Shown here in pieces: positions 22,756 through 31,662 of a DNA stretch of 64,000 bases. The notes beneath the pieces are model-generated. The model was not told where the DNA came from. It was given only the letters and a program-made list of their open reading frames with translations, and made no database searches. The position numbers and the translations under genes were made by a program. Source of the stretch: Solenopsis invicta (taxonomy: Eukaryota; Arthropoda; Insecta; Hymenoptera; Formicidae); NCBI RefSeq assembly GCF_016802725.1, contig NC_052669.1, positions 17,947,770-18,011,769 on the forward strand, given 5' to 3'. The first letter of the stretch is position 1. Each line of letters opens with the position of its first letter.

Positions 22756-23935
22756 AAACAATTTATTTTTGAGCAAGTGACATCGAGCACCAAAGTCGCA
22801 ATTAATTTATTATAATACTACGATGTCTAAGGAACATTTTGATATAAGATTTTTACGAGCACCAAATTTTCTGACGATCTGAAGAGTAAAGTTAGAGCGT
22901 GGCACGTGCTCTACGCGCATAAACAATTTATTTTTCAGCAAGTGACATCGAGCACCAAAGTCGCAATTAATTTATTATAATACTACGATGTCTAAGGAAC
23001 ATTTTGATACAAGATTTTTACGAGCACCAAATTTTCTGACGATCTGGAGAGTAAAGTTAGTGCGCGGCGCGTGCTATCCGCGCATAAACAATTTATTTTT
23101 CAGCAGTTGGCATCGAGCACTAAAGTCGCAATTAATTTATTATAATACTACGATGTCTAAGGAACATTTTGATATAAGAGTTTTACGAGCACCAAATTTT
23201 CTGACGATCTGAAGAGTAAAGTTAGAGCGTGGCACGTGCTCTCCGCGCATAAACAATTTATTTTTCAGCAAGTGACATCGAGCACCAAAGTCGCAATTAA
23301 TTTATTATAATACTACGATGTCTAAGGAACATTTTGATATAAGATTTTTACGAGCACCAAATTTTCTTACGATCTGAAGAGTAAAGTTAGAGCGTGGCAC
23401 GTGCTCTCCGCGCATAAACAATTTATTTTTCAGCAAGTGACATCGAGCACGAAAGTCGCAATTAATTTATTATAATACTACGATGTCTAAGGAACATTTT
23501 GATATAAGAGTTTTACGAGCACCAAATTTTCTGACGATCTGGAGAGTAAAGTTAGTACGCGGCGCGTGCTATCCGCGCATAAACAATTTATTTTTCAGCA
23601 GTTGGCATCGAGCACTAAAATCGCAATTAATTTATTATAATACTACGATGTCTAAGGAACATTTTGATATAAGAGTTTTACGAGCACCAAATTTTCTGAC
23701 GATCTGGAGAGTAAGGTTAGTGCGCGGCGCGTGCTCTCCGCCCATAAACAATTTATTTTTCAGCAGTTGGCATCGAGCACCAAAGTCGCAATTAATTTAT
23801 TATTATACTACGATGTCTAAGGAACATTTTGATATAAGATTTTTACAAGCACCAAATTCTCTGTGGATCAGAAGAGTAAAGTTAGAGCGCGGCGCGTGCT
23901 TTCCGCGCATAAACAATTTATTTTTCAGCAATTTG
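22756..23935. repeat. right-arm array, eight 165-bp units, inverted
   Basis: The inverse marker AAACAATTTATTTTT occurs at 22756, 22921, 23086, 23251, 23416, 23581, 23746 and 23911, again at an exact 165-bp period. Its four outermost units carry the same private differences as the outermost four of the left arm, in mirror order. The inner units do not pair one to one. Confidence 0.95.
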
Positions 23936-24524
23936 CAGTGAGCACTTGATTTAAAATTGATATATTTTGATACTTCGATGTCTAAATAACATTTTAGTAT
24001 ATAATTTTTACAAGCGTCAAATTCGACGATCTGATAACTGATTTTTTGCACTATCGGACAGGAATTAATAATTATTATTATATTAATAACTTTGAATCTT
24101 GTTGTATTATGATTATTTTCGTTTTCCGTGTTATTTTTCTACCAAAAACATACAAATTTAGTGGTCTGTAAGTATTGTTCTCCAAGATCGCAGTGCTGCG
24201 CTGGGTTTATAGTGATGTTTTTTTAAACAATTATTAATTTTTAATTTTTTTTTAGGGGTTTCTTTGAGCACTAAATTAGCACTAAATTCTAGTGTACTTG
24301 TTTTGTGTTTGTGACCACTGTATATATTTTTTTTATTATGGGGGGGTCCAGCTTGCCATTAAGCTGCACCCCCCCATTTTTTTTTTTAATTACTGCTAAA
24401 CGGTTTGAGCACCAAAATTCGGACTAGAGTACTAAAATAGCACCTAAAAAGCACTAAATTTTTGACCTAGTGCGAACTCGATTTTCGCTGGTGGGGGGTT
24501 CAGCTTAATAGAGGTGTATTCTTA

Positions 24525-25095
24525 GTAGTTTTTTAATTACAGCATATGCATTTATTTCTCTAAAATTATATCTTGAAGCATATTTTTATAACTTATTCTG
24601 ATCAAAAGTTATTTCAATGAAGTAAATATTTTTTAACAGAATTGCATTCGATATTTTAATTGAAATAATTTTGTCATCCATCAAGGAAATATAAATTTAT
24701 TTGAAGTAATAATTTATTTAATGTTAATTTATTTAATGTAAATTTTTTATTCTTAAATATTTAGATTTAAATAAATGTTTAGAAGATACTATTGGAATAA
24801 ATTATTTACATTATTTAAATATATTCAAATATATATTCCTAAACTAAGTAATTTTTTCTCAATTATATTATGAAATCAAATTAAATATATACGAAACGTT
24901 TAACTTAAAGATTTATTAATATACAATTACTTTTACGATTAAAAAATATACGTCAATTTTTAAATTGGCAGGTTTTACAGACGGCAAGTTCTTCATACGC
25001 AAACGTTATATTGACTGTCACGTTCACAAAAACGTTATTTGAATTGAAATAGATTTTGTCACCAATTATTTTCTTCTGAAGTAAAATACGGAATC
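24525..25095. other. AT-rich stretch upstream of the transposase gene
   Basis: No gene. It is likely the remaining intron or leader of the gene that starts at 25096. Confidence 0.35.
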
Positions 25096-27210
25096 ATGCC
25101 TAAATTAAAGAAACAAACATTTTATAGTCGTCGGCATCGAGGCCGACTTATAAAAGAAATGTTACAGGACATTGAACTTGGTGGTAACTATAAAGAATCA
25201 GAAAATTTATCCGAAACGAGAATGTCAGAGTGTGACAATAATAGTAATGATAGACAGTTGCAAATAAACGAAGACATTCCGTTCAATTACAATAAAGCTT
25301 GTAATCGGTCAATACAAGAGGAAGTAGAACAAGAAATAGAAGAAGAGCAACAAGAAGTAGAAGAAGAGCAACAAGAAGTAGAAGAAGAGCAACAAGAAGT
25401 AGAAGAAGAGCAACAAGAAGTAGAAGAAGAGCAGGATATGGAACAAGAAGAAGAAACAATCTTACCGAACGAATACGATAGCGAAGATTCAATGGAATCG
25501 GAACGCGATGTTGATAACGAAATAAATATTGGTAGATTGCAGACAAATCTAGTGCAATGGAGTCATGCAAACAATATATGTATATCTGCCGTAACTAATC
25601 TTTTACACGTATTAAGAACCGAAAATTGTATGAAGAACCTTCCACAAAATGGTCGAACACTTTTAAAAACACCTAGAAAATCGGAAGTTTTTCAAATGGA
25701 ACATGGACTGTACTGTCATTTTGGAATAGAAAAGGGCTTGCAGCATATAATTGAACTCAATGATGGCCTCAGGTGTCTACCAAAAGAAGTACATTTATCT
25801 GTTAATATAAATGGACTACCTCTTGCTAAAAGTTCCAAGAGCCAACTATGGCCTATTCTTGGGAGTTTTAGAAATTTTATAAATAAGAGACCATTTTTAA
25901 TTGGAGCCTTTCACGGGTATGGGAAACCACCAGGCATTGAATTATATTTACGAATGTTTATCGAAGAAGCTGAAAACCTAATTCAAAATGGCTTTACTTA
26001 TGCTGGCAAGAACATTCCATTCATAATTGATTGCTTCATATGTGACGCTGCTGCGAGAGCTTATGTTTGCTCTATAAAAAGTCATAGCAGATTTTATGGG
26101 TGTCCAAAATGTGAGACTAAAGGTATCTATCAAGGAAAAGTAGTATTTCCAGAAATGAATGCTTCGTTGCGTACCAAAGAATCATTTATCAATCAAACCC
26201 AAATTGAACACCATACTGGAGTAAGTCCCTTGTTAAAACTTAACATAGATATGATTTCCCAATTCCCCCACGATTATATGCATTTGGTACTACTGGGACA
26301 AGTGAAAAAAATGCTGAAATTAATAACCGGAAAATTAAATCCAATGAAACTGGGAACACAACAAGTTCTCGAGATTTCACGTAGACAACTTGCATTAAGA
26401 ACACACATTCCATTAGAATTTGCTCGAAAACCCAGAGCATTAGATGAGCTTGATCGAATGAAGGCAACCGAATATATAGAATTTCTCTTGTATACTGGAC
26501 TAATAGTTCTTCGTAAAGTCGTAAAACAGGACATATATGAGCATTTTTTTAAATTATCAATAGCTATACGTATCTTAGCAACTCCTGAAATAGATGTAGA
26601 ACAAAACAGGTACGCAAAAAATTTATTACAAAAGTATTTTACCGACTTTTTATTATTGTATGGAATAAACAATGCTACATATAATACACATGGATTGTTA
26701 CATCTGGCTGATGATGCTTTACAATGGGGAGCATTAGACAAATTTTCCGCATTTATTTTCGAAAACTACTTGCAAGAAATCAAGAAAATTGTGAGAAAAA
26801 GTGATAAACCTCTTCAGCAAATAAGTAACAGAGTTTCTGAATTAAGAAGAAATTGTGTTACCGTTGAAATGATCGATCGCATTAATACCTATAAATTAAG
26901 GAGAGAATGTTACAATGGACTCTTGATAAATGATTGCAGACCGCCGATGTATACAAAGATTCAATTCCAACATTTTACAATTACTACAAAAGCTCCTAAT
27001 AACTGCTGCATAATGAAAGATGATAGTATTGTTATGGTAGAAAATATTTGTCACATCGTACATCGTAATAATAGTATTGTCATTATTGGCAAACTTGCGA
27101 AAAATGGAAAATCGTTTTTTAATTCTCCAGCACCATCGACTTGCTTCGGAATAGTACAATTTCCTGGCGAATACAGTTCTTTGAGATCGTTTCCAATTGA
27201 AAATATATAA
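25096..27210 (+). CDS. Transposase_21-like (CACTA-type) transposase, 704 aa
   Basis: Open frame of 704 codons. The N-terminal 70 residues are basic to neutral. Residues about 75-120 form an acidic low-complexity tract made of a 21-bp repeat coding EVEEEQQ. After a helical segment (LVQWSHANNICISAVTNLLH) come VNINGLPLAKSS, AFHGYGKPPG, FIIDCFICDAAARAY, FYGCPKCETKG, FPHDYMHLVLLGQ, KATEYIEFLLYTG, THGLLHLADD and KFSAFIFENYLQEIKKI. These motifs recur in the degraded copy at 59843-62785 and recall the Tnp2/Transposase_21 and DUF4218 regions of CACTA elements. Residue 239 is Asn where the other copy and, by my alignment, the family have the first catalytic Asp, so activity is doubtful. The frame is otherwise intact, unlike most in this window. 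It lies upstream of the DUF4806-type gene. Confidence 0.75.
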   Translation: MPKLKKQTFYSRRHRGRLIKEMLQDIELGGNYKESENLSETRMSECDNNSNDRQLQINEDIPFNYNKACNRSIQEEVEQEIEEEQQEVEEEQQEVEEEQQEVEEEQQEVEEEQDMEQEEETILPNEYDSEDSMESERDVDNEINIGRLQTNLVQWSHANNICISAVTNLLHVLRTENCMKNLPQNGRTLLKTPRKSEVFQMEHGLYCHFGIEKGLQHIIELNDGLRCLPKEVHLSVNINGLPLAKSSKSQLWPILGSFRNFINKRPFLIGAFHGYGKPPGIELYLRMFIEEAENLIQNGFTYAGKNIPFIIDCFICDAAARAYVCSIKSHSRFYGCPKCETKGIYQGKVVFPEMNASLRTKESFINQTQIEHHTGVSPLLKLNIDMISQFPHDYMHLVLLGQVKKMLKLITGKLNPMKLGTQQVLEISRRQLALRTHIPLEFARKPRALDELDRMKATEYIEFLLYTGLIVLRKVVKQDIYEHFFKLSIAIRILATPEIDVEQNRYAKNLLQKYFTDFLLLYGINNATYNTHGLLHLADDALQWGALDKFSAFIFENYLQEIKKIVRKSDKPLQQISNRVSELRRNCVTVEMIDRINTYKLRRECYNGLLINDCRPPMYTKIQFQHFTITTKAPNNCCIMKDDSIVMVENICHIVHRNNSIVIIGKLAKNGKSFFNSPAPSTCFGIVQFPGEYSSLRSFPIENI

Positions 27211-27344
27211 TAAAAATATAAATAAAAAATAAAGACGTCGTTCTTCCTATTTTTGAACATCGCCACAACAATATCGTAATATTTCCATTGATACACAGTC
27301 AGTAATTATCTATTAATTATTTAAATATTTCACTATATACATAG

Positions 27345-29581
27345 ATGTCTTCACGATTTTGCATTGTCCATTTTATGGAAGAAAACACTGTAGAAGTTGT
27401 GCCAGATTTTTGGATTTGTACATCAATGGATACATGTTGCTGGCCCAATACTACTTTCCCCAAGAAAAATGTTGTTCGTAGAACACTTCCCAATAAACAT
27501 TGGAAGATCTACAAGTGCAGAGTCCTCAGCACGTTTGGTACGCAATACAAAATATAACGAAGAATATTTTAAATTAAGTATATAATTAATAAAATTAAAT
27601 GATAAGTTTGAAATATATTACATATTCATTAAAGATTCTATTTCAATTTATATTAAATCATGACTTTAAAAAGCCGATAATTGACTGAATTTTAACATAA
27701 AACCAATTTTTTAGACGATTTCGATACAGCTCAGTCAAATTTGAAAGACGCCGAAATTTCATCGGATTTTCCATCAAAAAATGTAAAAGCTTTGGGGAAA
27801 CGATTATCTAAACGTAATCGCAAATATTATAGTAACAGCAATTCATCAGATGAAACAGAGAGCTGTACAAAGAAAAAGGCAACATTCCTGCACAATGCAT
27901 CGAAGCCAAACTTCACAAGTACAAGTGCTACAAGTAATTCGTCAAACGATGAAGAAGAAAAGGAAAATACGCTTCCGAAAAAACCAAACGTACAGTTACC
28001 TAAAGCCTTCGCAGTTACCAACGAAAAAGTTGTAAATGCAAATTGTGAGGCTCCTAGAAAAAAGATTACTTTTTCAGCCACGAAGTCACCACAAAACTAC
28101 CGCAATAGCGTTACAGGTAAACATATTAATTTATTACCAAAATTATCAGTTAAAGTAATATTTTAACTTAAATATAAATAATAAAAAATTGTATAAGAAC
28201 AAAAAATAATAAAAAATTGAAAATTGCTATAAAAATCAGATAATTATTTATAAAATATATACGTTTTATAAAATGTACAATCAAGCAAAAATTCTAGGAT
28301 AGTAAATATCTTTAAAATAGGCTTTACAAAAAAATTGAAAAAAAATTGTTTAAGACATTAAAAAAATGTATTGACTGGTGATGAGATTGAACTTGGAATT
28401 CATGTAAATAGACACGTTATGATTAGCTTTAAATCTTAAGTGAAAAGGAATAAAACATGAGAAAAGTGTTTAACATTTTCAAGTATTTTAAAACTCAGTT
28501 TAATATTTTCAAGTATTTTAAAACAACTCGAAATGTGTTATCAACTGACATGATGAGTTAATACATTTTGTAATGTCCAATAACGTTTATTTGAATCTTT
28601 TTTAAATATTTTTGAGATATTTTCCCGTCTCAAATTCTAATCCTTCGAACTGTTAAAGCGCAGATAATTACTTAATATATGTTTCCTCGTTAGATGATGC
28701 ACAACCAGGATGCAGCAAGAATATGTATCAAGAAGAACAAAGAATAATATCCTCAATTCCTCGCAAAGAAACATTACTAACAACATCAAATCTATATCGG
28801 TGAAAGTGGTAAACTATTTAATTATTTTGATCCTACATAGAGAACATACTTATTATGAGTTTATAATTAATTTACAATTTCTTACAGAATTCGAAAAACT
28901 AGTAATACGTGACTTAATCAAAATAAAATTTGATGTTAAAGAAATACGGGATGTTTTAGTGCCAATAGTAGAAGATATTTTAAATAATCCTCAAGAAAAC
29001 TTTCGCGAAAGGAACATCAGGCACGCAAGACAGGAAGAAGAATTGGAAAATATTCTGCCTACATTTCCATTCAGAATTATGCAGGATTGGTATGATCTAA
29101 AAACGTTGTTGTCTAATAACACGGTCGCGTGTGAACAACTTGTAAGTGTTCATAAAAAGAAATAAAAATCATAAAAGTATACACAAATGTTAAATTTTAA
29201 TTATATTTTTTTTTATTCTTTAAGGAAAAAATGTTTTCCACTCGAGGTGGAAAAGATGGCAACGATATGATAAGACGAATACTTGGAGCTGTGTTTTCTC
29301 CACAACTTTCAGCGATAATTTCCTGGAAAGGAAGAAAAAATAATATAAAACTGCAAGGAACTATTGTTGCACGTACGATATTTGGTAAATATCCATATTT
29401 TTAATAGTTGATAACAAAAGTCGACGATTAATATTATAGAAAACTTACCTTTTCATTTACAGTTATCGTGAAAAAGAAGTTTAAAATGGATGACCGACAG
29501 ATAGAGCTTACTGTGATAAATTGGTTCCGCCGTTCATCCGAAAGGATTAAAAAAAATCCAGAAATTAATAATGCTGATTAA
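27345..29581 (+). CDS. DUF4806-type transposon companion gene, six exons
   Basis: Exons by splice signals and frame: 27345-27537, 27715-28116, 28694-28799, 28888-29141, 29225-29384, 29463-29581. Exon 1 reads FCIVHFMEENTVEVVPDFWI and ends RVLSTF, the N-terminal pattern of insect DUF4806 proteins. Exon 2 is Ser/Lys-rich. Exon 4 holds EKLVIRDLIKIKFDVKEI and FRIMQDWYDLKTLL. Exon 5 reads GGKDGNDMIRRILGAVFSPQ and ISWKGRKNN, and exon 6 VINWFRRSSERIKKNPE; both fit the DUF4806 domain. Exons 1-2, 2-3, 4-5 and 5-6 join in phase. Exons 3 and 4 do not with the obvious GT/AG pair, so a one-base indel or another splice site is likely. The protein may bind DNA or assist the transposase; this is inference from position. 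Confidence 0.65.
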
Positions 29582-29681
29582 AAGTTTCCCCTTCTGGACT
29601 AATATTTTATGAGTCTGTTACATGTCAACAGCCATCCGGATGGTCTGATATATATAAAAGTAGTACCGAATTTAAAAAAAA

Positions 29682-29777
29682 AACAAGTTTTAGTTTGACC
29701 GAAGAAAACTAGATTTGAAAATGAAATTTGGAAATTCCTTCCAAATCTTGTTTTCTTCGGTCAAACTAAAACTTGTT
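29682..29777. repeat. 96-bp stem-loop with perfect 28-bp arms
   Basis: AACAAGTTTTAGTTTGACCG and the next 8 bases are repeated exactly in reverse complement at 29750-29777. It lies 100 bp after the stop of the DUF4806-type gene. It may be a small foldback element or part of a 3' end structure. Confidence 0.8.
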
Positions 29778-29790
29778 ATTAAGTCTTTGG

Positions 29791-29950
29791 TATTAAGATG
29801 AAAAGTTTAAGACTCTGTCTTATTCGCAATATTTGATTGGGCTTACTTTTTTTTTAGAATATGATTTTTTTTTAGATAAAAATGTGATTTATTAAGTATG
29901 TATTAAGATGAAAAGTTTAAAACTCTGTCTTATTCGCAATATTTGATTGG
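29791..29950. repeat. 50-bp direct repeat, 110-bp period
   Basis: TATTAAGATGAAAAGTTTAA and the next 30 bases occur at 29791-29840 and again at 29901-29950 with one difference. Confidence 0.85.
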
Positions 29951-30430
29951 ACTGTTTTAATTTTTTTTTAGAATAAGATTTTTTTTAGATAAGAATGTGA
30001 TTTAACTAATGTGAACGTGAAAAATAGCACGTCGATAATAAGTAAAATGTTACTATTGTTAATTTATTGTTTTGCAATAAAAAAATTAAGATTTTTGAAC
30101 AAGAACAAATAATATGTTAAATATTGCAGTATTAAGAGTGTATCGGACGTACAGTGCAAAGTTAATTAAATTTCAAAATGTATTTAAATATTTACACTTT
30201 AAATAAACTATATACATATAAAAGTTAAATAGATAAGATTATATTTTTATTTAATAACACATTTTTATAATTATATTTATTCTATTTGTTATTAAAAACA
30301 CAACTATTTGTTACAATATTAGAGAAATCTAATTTTTTGTACAAGTACTTTAAGTATTCAAGATGATTTTATACAAAGTTTTGTTGTCTGTTTAGTTTTC
30401 TGTAAATAAATTTTGTTTATTTACAGAATT

Positions 30431-30616
30431 GATCCCCCATAGCAAAAACTTGTCACTGTGATATTACATAGACGTTGCTATGTGACAAGCAATTAGTCAC
30501 AATGATATTACAGTGATGTCATAGTGACATACTAGTATATGCGATTGTCCGCACAATTTACTTGTGACTTTGTGAGCCTATTATGATAGGTCACTATATT
30601 TTTTGCTATGGGGGAT
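30431..30616. mobile_element. 186-bp palindromic MITE
   Basis: Ends GATCCCCCATAGCAAAAA and TTTTTGCTATGGGGGATC are perfect mirrors. The interior has further TGTGAC/GTCACA words in both orientations. No coding capacity. Confidence 0.8.
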
Positions 30617-30715
30617 CTATGCATCGCAATAAAGCTTTACATAAATTATCTTTAATATTTAAAATACTTAAATACAAAAAATTTATATTTTTCCATTATT
30701 TCTTAATTATGTCCT

Positions 30716-30890
30716 AACTGTGTCCGTGTTATGTCCGGTGTGAACATTTTAAGTACGTCCTTAGAACGTACTTAAGGTGGGACATGGGACATCCCTAGTA
30801 CATCCATCGGATGTACACAGGACATCCGATAGTCGTTCTCAGGACATCCTCAAGTCTTGTACCGGACGTTTGATTTGCGTCCTTCTTACG
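30716..30890. repeat. right subterminal repeats (GGACRTCC)
   Basis: Words GGACATCC, GGATGTAC, TACGTCC and CGGACGT recur in both orientations before the right end of the 18312-30907 transposon, mirroring the left side. Confidence 0.7.
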
Positions 30891-30907
30891 TACATGTGTT
30901 GTGTGGG

Positions 30908-31066
30908 ATGACAGTAAAATTCATATTTACTGGAAACTTCATTCCGTTTGAATGGTAAATGTAATGTTTAGAGGTACAATTACAAATTACTCTGTATTTT
31001 TACTGCCAAATTAAAGGTTAAAAATGACCATCAATTTTCACAGTAAAATTACGTTCTTATTTGAGA
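30908..31066 (-). repeat. right arm of the palindromic repeat at 18125-18311
   Basis: This is the inverted partner of 18125-18311. Its outermost 10-15 bases no longer match CACTGATAG, so the border is approximate. Confidence 0.7.
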
Positions 31067-31662
31067 TGGTAACCTGTTTTTATACCTCAATTTTTATACT
31101 CAATTTTTTATAAAACTTTGAACTTTTGTGCATTTAACGTTTCTTGGATTGAGTTTTGCATACGTGTTTGCCTTAAGAGTATATTGTACTTTCGGATTTG
31201 TCATCGGGATAAGCAATCGTATCATTGCAAGAGTAAGTTTTATTTGAATAATGTAATACAAACTATATCGCAAAGAGATTTTGTTCTTTTCAGAGACAAT
31301 TTTCTCTCCAGGTTGCTCGATATTGACCATATAATAGTTAATTACTCAGTGTTGAGTGTACGTATTGCTAAGCTACTAATTGTATAAAAATGTGTGATTA
31401 CTAGTAAATTGCCTATATATACCAAGTATATTTTTTAAAGTTATACTATACAAATATAATATGCATTATGTAACAAGTATTTCGAGTCTAATACTACAAA
31501 ATTATAAGCAGACAGAAAAGGTGCGCGTGGCAATAGTTTCTTTCTAAAAATAAAAGTGCCTTTGAAAATTAAAAATAAACTATACTCGAAAGAGAAACGT
31601 TCTTTTCAATAAAATTCAAAATATATAAAATATATGAAAACTTAATATTGTAAGTCAGGAAA
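31067..31662. other. non-coding stretch
   Basis: No gene recognised. It lies just past the 3' end of the minus-strand companion gene. Confidence 0.35.

Larger units (their letters stand above)
20803..24515. mobile_element. Foldback-type element, 3.7 kb, giant inverted arms of 165-bp repeats
   Basis: A perfect 9-bp target duplication GTATTCTTA (20794-20802 and 24516-24524) brackets ends ACCTCTATTAAGCTG and CAGCTTAATAGAGGT. Each arm has an outer unique part of about 550 bp followed by eight 165-bp tandem units. The arms converge near 22710-22735 on a short spacer, so almost the whole element can fold into one hairpin. No transposase is present. Long inverted arms built of tandem repeats and a 9-bp duplication are the hallmarks of Drosophila Foldback elements. 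Mutator-like elements also make 9-bp duplications and remain an alternative. It lies inside the 18312-30907 transposon. Confidence 0.9.
18312..30907 (+). mobile_element. two-gene DNA transposon with CCCACACAACACATG ends
   Basis: The ends CCCACACAACACATGGACGT and the mirror of CCCACACAACACATGTACGT form a 20-bp inverted repeat with one mismatch. Both ends carry many GGACATCC/GGACGTCC words in the next 200-350 bp (18321-18670 and 30716-30890), a subterminal repeat arrangement known from CACTA/EnSpm elements. Inside are the Transposase_21-like gene (25096-27210) and a DUF4806-type gene (27345-29581), both plus strand. Nested insertions are at 18691-19025, 19592-19654, 20123-20317, 20803-24515 and 30431-30616. 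Without them the element is about 8 kb. AT lies on both flanks, so a 2-bp duplication is possible. Confidence 0.75.

Noticed and set aside
21377..23941. Long open frames coding a 55-residue repeat (MSKEHFDIR...) in both arms of the Foldback element
   Set aside because: The 165-bp period keeps the frame open by arithmetic. Many units carry a stop after TDDL-like positions, the frames face opposite ways in the two arms, and no protein family is recognised.
25283..25570. Leucine-rich minus-strand frame opposite the acidic tract
   Set aside because: It is the antisense of the EVEEEQQ repeat of the transposase and has no support of its own.
18125..31066. A single giant 12.9 kb transposon with 160-bp terminal repeats starting CACTG
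   Set aside because: The outermost bases of the right arm do not match CACTG, while the inner CCCACACAACACATG ends match well and carry subterminal repeats. A palindromic MITE opened by the inner transposon explains both.
31118..31387. 89-codon plus-strand frame
   Set aside because: No recognisable motif and a low-complexity AT-rich context near a transposon border.
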